NCBI RefSeq assembly: GCF_022346995.1
Contig: NZ_JAKRNM010000008.1
Location: 62,001 to 126,000 of the forward strand
Source: Paenibacillus sp. ACRRY
GTDB lineage: Bacteria; Bacillota; Bacilli; Paenibacillales; Paenibacillaceae
Direction of reading: 5' to 3'
Length of the DNA stretch: 64,000 bases
The first letter of the stretch is position 1. Every line of letters starts with the position of its first letter. This document shows positions 7,828 through 16,241 of the stretch, piece after piece. The position numbers and the translations under genes were made by a program. The notes under the pieces are model-generated. The model searched no databases. It was not told the origin of the DNA and saw only the letters and a list, made by a program, of their open reading frames with translations.

Positions 7828-9486
7828 ATGACAATGATTAATAATCCTGTAATACCTGGAATGGCTCCAGACCCATCGATTATTCGGGTTGATGATGAAT
7901 ACTATATTGCAACATCCACTTTTCACTGGAATCCAGGGATACAAATTTTCAAATCAACAGATCTGGCAAACTGGGAACTCACGGGCTTCGTATTGAAAGA
8001 GGGCGAAGTTAACTTACGGGGGACGTATACACCTGCTGGGATCTGGGCACCGCATTTATCTTATGATGCTTCCACGAAGAAGTATTGGCTCGCGTATTCC
8101 CACATGACGAATATGGCAGGTCGTGAATTTAATGCCGATTCATACGCAATATGGGCTGACAATATCAATGGGCCATGGTCGGAACCGCTCTATCTTACAT
8201 CCATAGGTTTTGATCCAGCTATATTTCATGATGAGGATGGAAGGCACTACATTTCCATACTTGAATGGGAAACGCGTCAAGGCTATCAAGCGCCCGGACA
8301 TATTGTAATAGCTGAATTTGATTTAGATGAAGGAAAGATTATGGGGACTTGGCAACGGGTAACCCAGGGGTTTACCAGCCGGGGTTGTGCAGAAGCACCT
8401 CAGATTTATAAACATAACGGCTATTACTACCTTATCATTGCTGCGGGTGGAACAGGCTATGCACACGGTGTAGAGATTGGACGATCAACAAATATTTTTG
8501 GACCATATGAACCGCATCCTTCCAAAGAGCCAATCATCACCTCTTCACCAAGGCATTTGTTTTCACTTGGTGATCCGGATGCAGGACATTTTGAAATGTA
8601 CAATCCAACTTCAAAAATGCAAAAAGCAGGTCATGGCTCATTAGTACAAACCCATACGGGTGAATGGTATATTGCTCATCTCATGTCTCGTCCTCTTGAG
8701 GGTACCCTGCTAAATCCGTTAGGACGGGAAACGTCTATTCAAAAAATGAAGTGGTCGCAGGACGGTTGGCTTGAAATGGAAGATGGGTCCAACTTGGCCA
8801 AAATGGAAGTGAAGGGCATGGAGGGAGTTCAATTATCGTCTCCAGCTTCTCATGATGTTCATGATCATTTTGATAATGCAACCTATGGTGTGCAGTTTAT
8901 GACGCCATATCGAAATCAAGAAGCTGGTTGGGTCAACACGATGGAACGTCCCGGATATTTGCGTATATACGGAGAGAACTCTCTCTTTTCACAAGTGAAT
9001 CCGGCATTGATGGCAACTCGGGCGACATCATTTCATTATGAATTTCAAACAAGGGTTCAATTTGTCCCTGATCACTACTCGGAAACGGCTGGTATGGGAC
9101 TCTACTATGATTCAAATAACTGGCTCTACGCTCACTTAACCTATTCCGAATTAACACATGGAACGGTATTAAACGTATTGCAGGCAAAGTTAGGGAATCG
9201 TAATGAATTGCTTCAAGAAACGATCCCGGTTCCTGAGAATGTGATCGATCTGAAATTGATCTATAATTCAGGCATTGCAGATATGTTTTATCGATTGGAA
9301 CCGGATGGGCCATGGCAAGTATTAGCAAATACGATTGATGCTGCGTATTTATCTGATGAAGGTGTTAACGGTCAGCCGGGTGAAATAGGTGGGTTTACCG
9401 GACTGTTTAACTTCATAGGTTCGGTTGATGCACATCAGCATGACTCATATGCAGACTTTGACTTCTATTCAGTTAAGAATGATTAA
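7828..9486 (+). CDS. xynB: Glycoside hydrolase family 43 beta-xylosidase
   Basis: Cytoplasmic exo-acting enzyme releasing xylose (or arabinose) from xylo-oligosaccharides; 552 residues, no signal peptide. The five-bladed propeller domain opens with NPVIPGMAPDPSI. The three GH43 acids are visible: Asp15 (base, in APDPS), Asp129 (pKa modulator, in GFDPAIF) and Glu189 (acid, in CAEAPQIY). A C-terminal beta-sandwich accessory domain starts near residue 350, the GH43_11 architecture of XynB/XynD. I start at ATG 7828 because AAAGGGAT (7813-7820) is 7 bp upstream; ATG 7804 lacks such a site. An MFS transporter gene follows 22 bp downstream, forming an operon under the divergent AraC gene and cre sites. 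Confidence 0.92.
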   Translation: MTMINNPVIPGMAPDPSIIRVDDEYYIATSTFHWNPGIQIFKSTDLANWELTGFVLKEGEVNLRGTYTPAGIWAPHLSYDASTKKYWLAYSHMTNMAGREFNADSYAIWADNINGPWSEPLYLTSIGFDPAIFHDEDGRHYISILEWETRQGYQAPGHIVIAEFDLDEGKIMGTWQRVTQGFTSRGCAEAPQIYKHNGYYYLIIAAGGTGYAHGVEIGRSTNIFGPYEPHPSKEPIITSSPRHLFSLGDPDAGHFEMYNPTSKMQKAGHGSLVQTHTGEWYIAHLMSRPLEGTLLNPLGRETSIQKMKWSQDGWLEMEDGSNLAKMEVKGMEGVQLSSPASHDVHDHFDNATYGVQFMTPYRNQEAGWVNTMERPGYLRIYGENSLFSQVNPALMATRATSFHYEFQTRVQFVPDHYSETAGMGLYYDSNNWLYAHLTYSELTHGTVLNVLQAKLGNRNELLQETIPVPENVIDLKLIYNSGIADMFYRLEPDGPWQVLANTIDAAYLSDEGVNGQPGEIGGFTGLFNFIGSVDAHQHDSYADFDFYSVKND

Positions 9487-9508
9487 GCCTTCAGAGAGGA
9501 AATTACAC

Positions 9509-10747
9509 ATGAAAACGATACCGCTTAAACGATTAGTACCAGGGTTAATCATTGGGCCTGCTTCTTGGCTGGGGCCATATATTGCTACAGCAAGCTTGTT
9601 TTTGCCAGCAATGATACAGCAGTTGGATGCTGAAAACAAAATTAACATCTTAGCACTGTTTTCAGCATTAGGGATGATCGTGGCAGCTATTTCTAATATG
9701 ATAGCCGGATACTTCTCTGACCGAACCAAATCACGTTTCGGAAAGCGGACACCTTGGCTCGTCTCTGGGGCATTTGTATTTATGTTAGCCATGATCCTCG
9801 CTTCCACGGCCACTTCCATTCCTTTTTTATTGCTAAGTTGGATGCTTGGTCAAATTGCATTAAACTTCATTGTCGCACCAATGGTTGCCTGGTTGGATCT
9901 GGCGCCGGATAGCGGCAAAGGGACAGCTTCGTCAGCTTATGGTGGACTGGGTATGGCGCTTGGTAACAATGGCTTTACGATCTTAGCAGCCGTGTTCCTG
10001 AGTCAATATCGTTTAGGGTTTATTATCTTCGGCATCATTACATTCATTGGTTCGCTGATTGCAGCGTTTATTGTACGTGAACCATCGAATCTGGAAGAAA
10101 AGATGGATCAGTCATCATTGCCAAAGAAGAACAAGCTTTCAATCAAAGAAATACTGGCTGTTTTTCCAAAATGGTCTGTTGGTCGTGACTACTACTTAGC
10201 ATTAATCGGTAAGATATCTCAAGGGATTGGGAATTTTGCGATAACAGGATACCTCCTATTCATCATGACAGATTTCTTGCACAAAGACACTTCAGCGACA
10301 CAGCAGTCGGTGCAGTTAATTAATATCATCATGTTGATCTTTGGCATAGTCATGGGTTTTATTGCCGGGCCTATTTCAGATAAGTTTAATATTTTGAAAC
10401 TACCGGTTGGTTTGTCTACAATTGCACTGGGAATCGGAGCGCTAAGCCTTTTCTTCCTGCAGAATGACGTAGGTATCATCATCTATGGGTTTATGGCTGG
10501 CTTGGGAATGGGTATATGGAATTCACTGGACAATCTATTGAATTTAAGAGTTATTCCTGATAAGGAACAAGTTGGATTGTTTTTGGGAATCTATAACCTG
10601 GGAAATACCGTGACACAAGCGATTGCGCCAGTGATTGCAGCTTTTATGATTGCTCAGATCGGTTTTTCGTCCATCTTTATCATGTCATTTGTTCTAGCGA
10701 TTATCGGAGGAATTTCAATCCTCTCCATTAAATCCGTAACCAGATAG
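9509..10747 (+). CDS. MFS sugar transporter linked to beta-xylosidase
   Basis: Twelve-helix major facilitator protein of 412 residues. The loop motif GYFSDRTKSRFGKRTPW between helices 2 and 3 resembles SLC45/sucrose-type and glycoside-cation symporters. The start is ATG 9509, with AGAGAGGA 8 bp upstream, 22 bp after the GH43 stop codon. The context makes uptake of xylosides or xylo-oligosaccharides for cytoplasmic hydrolysis the most likely role, analogous to the xynP-xynB pair of Bacillus, though this protein shows MFS-like motifs. A terminator follows at 10789. Confidence 0.85.
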   Translation: MKTIPLKRLVPGLIIGPASWLGPYIATASLFLPAMIQQLDAENKINILALFSALGMIVAAISNMIAGYFSDRTKSRFGKRTPWLVSGAFVFMLAMILASTATSIPFLLLSWMLGQIALNFIVAPMVAWLDLAPDSGKGTASSAYGGLGMALGNNGFTILAAVFLSQYRLGFIIFGIITFIGSLIAAFIVREPSNLEEKMDQSSLPKKNKLSIKEILAVFPKWSVGRDYYLALIGKISQGIGNFAITGYLLFIMTDFLHKDTSATQQSVQLINIIMLIFGIVMGFIAGPISDKFNILKLPVGLSTIALGIGALSLFFLQNDVGIIIYGFMAGLGMGIWNSLDNLLNLRVIPDKEQVGLFLGIYNLGNTVTQAIAPVIAAFMIAQIGFSSIFIMSFVLAIIGGISILSIKSVTR

Positions 10748-10788
10748 TTTATAAATCGTCTTTGAACAAAGCAAGTTTACGGAATAAA

Positions 10789-10828
10789 GGAGACTATGCC
10801 ATGAAGGCATGGTCTTCTTTATTTTTTT
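10789..10828 (+). terminator. Rho-independent terminator of the xylosidase operon
   Basis: AGACTATGCC (10791-10800) pairs with GGCATGGTCT (10806-10815), with one G/T pair and loop ATGAA. The tail is TCTTTATTTTTTT. Confidence 0.85.
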
Positions 10829-10907
10829 CTATCAAGAAAATGAGAAAAATCAAAAATTTAAACTTAACTTAAACTTGGCCCGTACTTCACCTTTAACCTG
10901 GAGGGTT

Positions 10908-11003
10908 ATGATCGTTTCCAAGGTGATCATCAATAACAGATGGAGGAATGAAAAAGGCATTTTGACGACGGAAAAATATAGAGGGGAGCCAAGTATGAAG
11001 TGA
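10908..11003 (+). other. Possible 31-codon leader ORF overlapping the hydrolase start
   Basis: An ATG at 10908 opens a 31-residue basic reading frame whose TGA stop (11001-11003) overlaps the GTG start of the hydrolase at 11000. GGAGGG precedes the ATG by only 2 bp, which is too close to be a good ribosome site. I cannot tell a translated leader from chance. Confidence 0.2.
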
Positions 11004-11983
11004 GTGTCAAAAAGAAAAGTAAGATTCTAACCATCTTCAAGAGAATGCTTGTGTTCATGTTGTCCGTTGTACTCATCTGGATTTGCTTTCATCATATCAT
11101 GATGCTGGTAGAACGAGATAAATACCCGGCAATAGGAAAGTATATCCAGGTGGAGAATGGACGGGTGCATGTCTACACAAAAGGGAACGGACCAAACACC
11201 ATTGTATTATTAAGCGGCCTGGGAACAGCCTCACCTGTGCTGGATTTTGAGCCTTTAATTAATGAAATGTCCACACATAACAGAGTTGTCGTCATAGAGC
11301 CATTCGGATATGGCTGGAGTGATATGACCGATGAGAAAAGAACGGTGGAACACATCGTTGGGGAACTGAGAAGTGCACTGCAGCAATTGAATATCCCAGG
11401 CCCATATGTATTAATGCCGCATTCTGTTTCCGGAATTTATAGCATGTACTATGCTCATGAATATCCTGAAGAGGTTAAGGCTGTTGTAGGTATAGATGCA
11501 ACATGGCCAGCAGCTCTCGATTACTTCAATGAAACTCTTCCATCCATGCCAGGTTATATGAGATATGTGGCACCCACTGGATTAGCTAGACTCGCCATTT
11601 CCCTGGATGCTCGTAATTATCTTCCCCTTGCGAGTGAGGATACGTATTCAGACAAGAATCTAGTAATGACCAAAGCCATTACAGCTTGGAATGCTTACAA
11701 CAAAAATGTCGTTCAAGAGACCAATGAATTGGGTGATAATGTGAGAAAGACAGCTCATATGTCCTTTCCATCAGATATGCCTGTGTTATTTTTTAGCAAA
11801 GAAGATGACAGGGTGAGGGAGGATGGTAAATCCTTATTTATTTTTTTACAAACCCAACTTACGGATCATCCTGCGAGTACAATCATCCCTTTACAAGGTC
11901 ATCATTACCTTCATTGGTCCCATTCCAAGGAGATGAACGAAGCTTTCTTGAAATTCATGAATGATATTGAGGATAGGGAATAA
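11000..11983 (+). CDS. Alpha/beta hydrolase with N-terminal membrane anchor
   Basis: Hydrolase of 327 residues with one N-terminal transmembrane helix (about 10-35) and a lysine-rich cytoplasmic start. The fold is recognisable from VLLSGLGTASPVLDF (oxyanion region), VVVIEPFGYGWSD, and the nucleophile elbow PHSVSG, where Pro replaces the usual first Gly of GxSxG. The catalytic His is likely in QGHHYLHWSH near the C-terminus. The start is GTG 11000, about 11 bp after GGGGAG. No operon partner exists, apart from a doubtful tiny ORF that overlaps the start. The substrate is unknown. Confidence 0.82.
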   Translation: MSVKKKSKILTIFKRMLVFMLSVVLIWICFHHIMMLVERDKYPAIGKYIQVENGRVHVYTKGNGPNTIVLLSGLGTASPVLDFEPLINEMSTHNRVVVIEPFGYGWSDMTDEKRTVEHIVGELRSALQQLNIPGPYVLMPHSVSGIYSMYYAHEYPEEVKAVVGIDATWPAALDYFNETLPSMPGYMRYVAPTGLARLAISLDARNYLPLASEDTYSDKNLVMTKAITAWNAYNKNVVQETNELGDNVRKTAHMSFPSDMPVLFFSKEDDRVREDGKSLFIFLQTQLTDHPASTIIPLQGHHYLHWSHSKEMNEAFLKFMNDIEDRE

Positions 11984-12011
11984 GAAAAGCTCAACGAGAA
12001 ATTTTAAATAA

Positions 12012-12047
12012 GGCAGCCGATCAATGATGATCGACTGCTTTTGTTCA
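12012..12047 (+). terminator. Rho-independent terminator
   Basis: GCAGCCGATCA (12013-12023) pairs with TGATCGACTGC (12028-12038) with one mismatch and the loop ATGA, followed by TTTTGTT. It ends the hydrolase transcript and lies between two convergent genes. Confidence 0.8.
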
Positions 12048-12251
12048 TTTAACAGGTGATAGCGGACAGCTCATTGTAGTTTCACTTCTTGGCCTTTTTA
12101 CGAGTTCTCCTTTACAATTAGGGCACACATAATTCGTTTTCACAGTACACTCATGGCAAAAAGTACATTCATGCGTACAAATATACGCTAAAGAATCCGT
12201 ATGGAGCCTGCTTTCGCAGGTTTGGCATGTATTTCTCATTTCTAAAGACAA
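12045..12251 (-). CDS. DUF1272 family cysteine-rich protein
   Basis: Small 68-residue protein of the DUF1272 family, recognised by the start SLEMRNTCQTC, the middle YICTHECTFCHEC and the end YVCPNCKGELVKRPR. The paired Cys motifs should bind one or two zinc ions in a treble-clef or rubredoxin-like arrangement. The start is TTG 12251, with a perfect AGGAGGT (12259-12265) 7 bp upstream. Such proteins are widespread with unknown function. It is divergent from the Lrp-type regulator at 12420, though that link may be incidental. Confidence 0.85.
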   Translation of the reverse strand: MSLEMRNTCQTCESRLHTDSLAYICTHECTFCHECTVKTNYVCPNCKGELVKRPRSETTMSCPLSPVK

Positions 12252-12419
12252 GGTAAAGACCTCCTGTACTTTTATTTTTTTGAAACCTTCTAATGATCTA
12301 ATTTTAATAAAACCGTTGCTCCCCTTACATAAGGATCTGATTGTAATTTTGTAGAATGACTTTCTTTCTGCTTGAAAAAATGGCGTTTAACTTAAAAATT
12401 TTAATGAGGAGCTACAACC

Positions 12420-12842
12420 ATGGATGAGATTGATCGTGACATATTATTACACTTGCAGGAAAATGCCCGGTGTTCCTTTACCGAATTAGGGAAGAAAGTA
12501 GGGTTATCCACTCCTGCAGTGAATGAGAGAGTTAAGAAACTTGAGGAGAAAGGGATTATCGCTGGCTATAAAGCAATCATTAATCCGGATAAAATAGACA
12601 AACCTATCTCAGCGTTTATCCTCTATAACAATACAAAGTGTGAACAGTTCACAGCGTTCTGCAAAGATCATACGAGTGTAATCGAGTGTCATCGGCTGGC
12701 TGGATCGTACAACTATTTAATCAAGGTTTTGACGGATTCTGTCCAATCTCTAGAGAGCTTTATTGATGCTTCCATGTCATTTGGACAGCCATCGACCTTG
12801 ATTAGACTTTCTTCACCTGTGGAGAGTAAACCAATCACCTAA
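12420..12842 (+). CDS. Lrp/AsnC family transcriptional regulator
   Basis: Leucine-responsive-type regulator of 140 residues. The N-terminal helix-turn-helix (IDRDILLHLQENARCSFTEL then VGLSTPAVNERVKKLEEKG) is followed by an RAM/ligand domain from about residue 65. The start is ATG 12420, with GAGGAG upstream. The neighbour downstream (GNAT at 12977) has its own likely promoter. Family members respond to amino acids and regulate amino-acid transport or metabolism; no clear target lies next to it. Confidence 0.9.
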   Translation: MDEIDRDILLHLQENARCSFTELGKKVGLSTPAVNERVKKLEEKGIIAGYKAIINPDKIDKPISAFILYNNTKCEQFTAFCKDHTSVIECHRLAGSYNYLIKVLTDSVQSLESFIDASMSFGQPSTLIRLSSPVESKPIT

Positions 12843-12902
12843 ATGCTATGAAGGTAAACCGTTCATGTTATTCCCTCGACTTTGCATAGGAATGTTTGGG
12901 GG

Positions 12903-12932
12903 ATGACGTCTGCTTGCCTTCTCCGTTATAAT
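12903..12932 (+). promoter_or_regulatory. Possible sigma-A promoter for the GNAT gene
   Basis: A perfect -10 TATAAT (12927-12932) lies 18 bp after ATGACG (12903-12908), which is close to TTGACA. The GNAT start codon is at 12977. Confidence 0.4.
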
Positions 12933-12976
12933 ATTCGTCATACTAGAGTTCGATCTGGAATGATGGAGGAGTAGCC

Positions 12977-13483
12977 ATGAAGCTGGATAGTGTGCAGATT
13001 GAATATGCGAGTCTTGAGGATTTGCCGAGGATTGTGGAGATATATAATTCCACGATTGAGAGCCGGATGGTGACAGCAGACTTGGAGCCTGTTACGGTTG
13101 AGCAACGCGTGCCTTGGTTTGAGGAGCATTCACCGGACCGTCGTCCGCTCTGGGTGATGAGACTTGAAGGACAAGTTGTGGCCTGGGCCAGTCTGAGTTC
13201 ATTTTACGGGCGGCCAGCCTACAATGGTACGGTGGAAGTGAGTGTGTACGTTGACCAGCAATGCCGGGGGATCGGGGCTGGTGGACGTTTGTTGAATACG
13301 ATTTTTGCCGCTTGTCCTGCACTGGGAATTACGACGATTCTTGGCTTTGTCTTTGGACATAATGAACCGAGTCTTGGTTTGCTGCGCAAGCATGGATTTG
13401 AGCAATGGGGCTACTATCCGGAAGTGGCTGTACTGGACGGTGTGAACCGGGATTTGGCTATTTTGGGCAAAAAAATAATGTAA
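12977..13483 (+). CDS. GNAT acetyltransferase, phosphinothricin acetyltransferase-like
   Basis: N-acetyltransferase of 168 residues resembling the phosphinothricin/methionine-sulfoximine acetyltransferase group. Evidence: the N-terminal DLPRIVEIYNSTIE, VAWASLSSFYGRPAYNGTVE and the acetyl-CoA loop DQQCRGIGAGGRLL, followed by LGFVFGHNEPSLGLLRKHGF. The start is ATG 12977 behind GGAGGAG. It stands alone between the Lrp gene and a terminator shared with the convergent DinB gene. Herbicide detoxification is the named family activity; the native substrate is more likely an amino-acid analogue. Confidence 0.85.
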   Translation: MKLDSVQIEYASLEDLPRIVEIYNSTIESRMVTADLEPVTVEQRVPWFEEHSPDRRPLWVMRLEGQVVAWASLSSFYGRPAYNGTVEVSVYVDQQCRGIGAGGRLLNTIFAACPALGITTILGFVFGHNEPSLGLLRKHGFEQWGYYPEVAVLDGVNRDLAILGKKIM

Positions 13484-13543
13484 TTGATCTGTTGTCAGGC
13501 CATGTCCATGATCAGCATTTTAAATGTATAGTGATTTCTAACT

Positions 13544-13587
13544 GAAAACCTCCAATACACGATGACGTGCATTGGAGGTTTTTTAGG
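13544..13587. terminator. Bidirectional terminator
   Basis: AAAACCTCCAAT (13544-13555) pairs with ATTGGAGGTTTT (13570-13581), with A-runs and T-runs on both outer sides. It sits between the convergent GNAT and DinB genes and can end both transcripts. Confidence 0.85.
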
Positions 13588-13612
13588 TTTTTATTGTAGA
13601 TATGGAGAGCTT

Positions 13613-14104
13613 TTAAAACCCGAGCTGCTGCTTGATATCCTTGATCTGCCCGAGATGGCGTTCTTCATGATAGCTTGCAAAGTCAACCCACTGGGCAAGG
13701 TCCATCTCCCCAAATACAGGATGAGGGAAAGACTTGCTGCGCAGCAGGGAGGAGTCATTGCTTTGGGCGAAATCAGTCAATGCCTGATGGGATTGTTCCA
13801 GATCCCGGCGAACGTCAGCAAGAGATTCCGGCTCTGCGGGAGGCTGCAGATGGGGTGGAGCATCAACGGAACGGCTGCGGTCCAGTGAAAGTTCGTAAGG
13901 TTTTTTATCCACGGTCACATTCTGTTCCTTCTGCAGAGCAAGCTCGGCTTGCTTCACGATGATGCGCTCCATCAGGTTCAAGTGACGGAGTACCTGCATA
14001 ACACTCCATTGCTCCGGTGCAGGTTTCCGGTTCAGTTGTTCTTCGTCCAGCACCGAGACGGTCTGCCAGATTTGATGCCGAATATCGTCATTGCGAGTTA
14101 ACAT
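13613..14104 (-). CDS. DinB family protein (DinB_2-like)
   Basis: Four-helix-bundle DinB/YfiT-like protein of 163 residues. The metal-binding His triad appears as VLRHLNLMER near residue 40 and YHEERHLGQI near 145-155. Such proteins are putative metal-dependent transferases or hydrolases, some of them bacillithiol transferases. The start is ATG 14104, with GGAGAGGA upstream. It is monocistronic and convergent with the GNAT gene. The substrate is not predictable. Confidence 0.82.
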   Translation of the reverse strand: MLTRNDDIRHQIWQTVSVLDEEQLNRKPAPEQWSVMQVLRHLNLMERIIVKQAELALQKEQNVTVDKKPYELSLDRSRSVDAPPHLQPPAEPESLADVRRDLEQSHQALTDFAQSNDSSLLRSKSFPHPVFGEMDLAQWVDFASYHEERHLGQIKDIKQQLGF

Positions 14105-14315
14105 GTTGCAATCCTCTCCTTATACATGGGTTCTAGATGTCAATTTGTGATGGTCCAGTACTGAAATGCGGATGCTTGATCTACTAGCATAGAGGATCGA
14201 AGCGGGAAATGCGAATCATGCCGAATTGATGTTGTTATGTGTAATGATATAATCAAAAATAAAGCCGTCTGCGAAGAACGACTTCTCATCTAAATAAACG
14301 GACTCCAAAAAAAGA

Positions 14316-14344
14316 TTGACGGGCAGTCCACGGCAAACTATAAT
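14316..14344 (+). promoter_or_regulatory. Sigma-A promoter of the coiled-coil/amt operon
   Basis: TTGACG (14316-14321), a 17-bp spacer and TATAAT (14339-14344) form a near-consensus promoter 41 bp before the first start codon. A second possible promoter lies upstream: TTGATG (14226-14231), 16 bp, TATAAT (14248-14253). Confidence 0.7.
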
Positions 14345-14385
14345 CGGTAACAAGTAACTTGATATGTAAGGAGTCCTGACATGAT

Positions 14386-14805
14386 ATGTTAGTAATCGAC
14401 GAGGTGTATCACCATACAGCATTGCAAATATCATCGTCCGATTTATTGTACCTTATCGAGCAGCTGAAGGTCAAAAAAGAAAATGAGATTGGAACCCTCA
14501 AACATAAAATTGAACAATTTGAACAAAAGAAGCGTGCGGAAGAAGTTGCCTATCAATCCATGTCGACCGTACGGAAATGGTTTGCAGGCCGTCCTGCCTC
14601 CCATCATCAGGCAGTGGAATATATGGTGCAGGTGAAGGAGCGCTTTCGCAAGATGGAACAGATCCGCCGACATATTCGTGAACTGGATCGGATTATGGAG
14701 CAAATCGAGCACCCTCACATCAAGGAGAAAGGCGAGATTGAGCTTCCGCCCGATATGATCCGCGAGATCAGACAGCTTAGTGAAACGGAGGATGTACAAG
14801 CATGA
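14386..14805 (+). CDS. Coiled-coil hypothetical protein coupled to Amt
   Basis: Protein of 139 residues that I do not recognise. Residues 20-60 and 80-115 are highly charged and helical with heptad-like spacing (for example IGTLKHKIEQFEQKKRAEE), so it is probably a coiled coil; no transmembrane segment or signal is seen. The start is ATG 14386, with GTAAGGAG 12 bp upstream. A second ATG at 14381 meets a stop after three codons. Its stop overlaps the amt start by 4 bp (ATGA), so the two are translationally coupled. This position is where a PII protein gene (glnK) is often found, but the sequence is not PII-like. I infer a role tied to the channel. Confidence 0.75.
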   Translation: MLVIDEVYHHTALQISSSDLLYLIEQLKVKKENEIGTLKHKIEQFEQKKRAEEVAYQSMSTVRKWFAGRPASHHQAVEYMVQVKERFRKMEQIRRHIRELDRIMEQIEHPHIKEKGEIELPPDMIREIRQLSETEDVQA

Positions 14806-16091
14806 CTTTGGAGACGTTAAGCTCCGGGATCGACACGGTCTGGGTGGTATTGAGTGCAGCCATGATTTTATTGATGGAGGGTGGATTTGCCCTCCTAGAG
14901 GCCGGATTTGTTCGTTATAAAAATAGTGTGAACATTATTATGAAGGTTTTTGCCGACATTACGATAGGAACATTGCTGTTTTATGCTGTTGGATTCGGAT
15001 TGATGTACGGCTCTGATGCCGGAGGTTTTGTTGGAGTTACGGGATTCTTCCTGAATGGCGATCTGTCCCATATCGACGTGCCTGTATCGCTTGAAACGTT
15101 CTGGCTGTTCCAGGCCGCGTTCACCATCGCCGTTATCTCCATTGTGTCAGGTGCGGTAGCAGAACGGATCAACTTCCGGGCCTATCTCCTGTACATCATT
15201 CTGATGACGGCCATAATATACCCGGTTGGTGGTCACTGGGCATGGGGCGGCGGTTGGCTCAGCGAGTTGGGTATGCAAGATTTTGCCGGATCGGCTGTCA
15301 TTCATGCCCTGGGCGGATTCTCGGCCTTGGCTGCAGCGATCATTATTGGTCCGCGCAAAGGCAAATACACGCCTCATGGCGTAAGTGCAATTGCCCTTCC
15401 CAGCAATCTTCCGCTTGCGTCCGTAGGTGCATTTCTGCTGTGGTTCGGCTGGTTCGGCTTCAACGCAGGGAGCACGCTGAGCGCCACGGATGCAAGAATC
15501 GGCCATATTGCGATTGTCACCATGCTATCCGCTGCCTCGGGTGGAGCGGTTACGATGCTATACACGCTGTTCCGCTTCAAACGTTCAGATGCTCCATCTG
15601 TCATTAATGGATCCCTTGCCGGTCTGGTGGGGATTACGGCAGGCTGTGCATTTGTAGGGGATGCAGCAGCGATCTTTATCGGTGCGGTGTCCGGTCTGCT
15701 CATGATGGCAGCAACCAATTGGCTTGACCGACGCCGGATTGATGATCCGGTTGGTGCTTTCCCTGTCCATGCCGCATCCGGGTTGTGGGGAACCATTGCT
15801 GTAGGGTTGTTCGCCACAGACGGTGGGTTATTCATGGGCGGTGGATGGAAGCTGCTCGGTGTTCAGGCGCTGGGACTCGCTGCGCTTGTCATTTGGGGCT
15901 TTGTCATGACCTGGATCGGTCTGAAGCTCATTGGCAAGTTGGTACCTGTTCGCTCTACGGAAGAAGAGGAAGATCTGGGACTGGATATTAGCTACCATGG
16001 GGTGATGGCTGCGCATCAGGCTCATGAGTTTCTCGATGGAGAAGAGCACATTCGAGCTTTCCAGCGTGGTTCGTCCGAGCAGAATCGTTAG
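14802..16091 (+). CDS. amt: Ammonium transporter
   Basis: Trimeric Amt/Mep/Rh ammonium channel of 429 residues with 11 membrane segments. Family signatures are EGGFALLEAGFVRYKNS near the N-terminus, GGHWAWGGGWL, AVIHALGGFSALAAA (first pore His) and GAFPVHAASGLWGTIA (second pore His). FQAAFTIAVISIVSGAVAER in helix 3 is typical. The C-terminal tail after about residue 385 is acidic and longer than the usual short regulatory tail. It overlaps the upstream coiled-coil gene by 4 bp. No PII gene is present nearby, and a terminator follows at 16109. Nitrogen control by TnrA is likely in this lineage, but no clear site was seen. Confidence 0.95.
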   Translation: MTLETLSSGIDTVWVVLSAAMILLMEGGFALLEAGFVRYKNSVNIIMKVFADITIGTLLFYAVGFGLMYGSDAGGFVGVTGFFLNGDLSHIDVPVSLETFWLFQAAFTIAVISIVSGAVAERINFRAYLLYIILMTAIIYPVGGHWAWGGGWLSELGMQDFAGSAVIHALGGFSALAAAIIIGPRKGKYTPHGVSAIALPSNLPLASVGAFLLWFGWFGFNAGSTLSATDARIGHIAIVTMLSAASGGAVTMLYTLFRFKRSDAPSVINGSLAGLVGITAGCAFVGDAAAIFIGAVSGLLMMAATNWLDRRRIDDPVGAFPVHAASGLWGTIAVGLFATDGGLFMGGGWKLLGVQALGLAALVIWGFVMTWIGLKLIGKLVPVRSTEEEEDLGLDISYHGVMAAHQAHEFLDGEEHIRAFQRGSSEQNR

Positions 16092-16108
16092 CAAGGTTAT
16101 ATATGGAT

Positions 16109-16145
16109 GGAGACCTGCAGATGGTTCTGCGGGTCTCTTTTTTTA
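16109..16145 (+). terminator. Rho-independent terminator of amt
   Basis: GAGACCTGCAGA (16110-16121) pairs with TCTGCGGGTCTC with one G/T pair, and seven or more Ts follow. Confidence 0.88.
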
Positions 16146-16241
16146 ACCACAAGCAGGGAAAGAACTCGTGCCGGAAGAATATACAGGTGTGAACGTGAAT
16201 ATGTCTCACCATAGATGTATTGGCTGAAGGAGAGGATCTGA

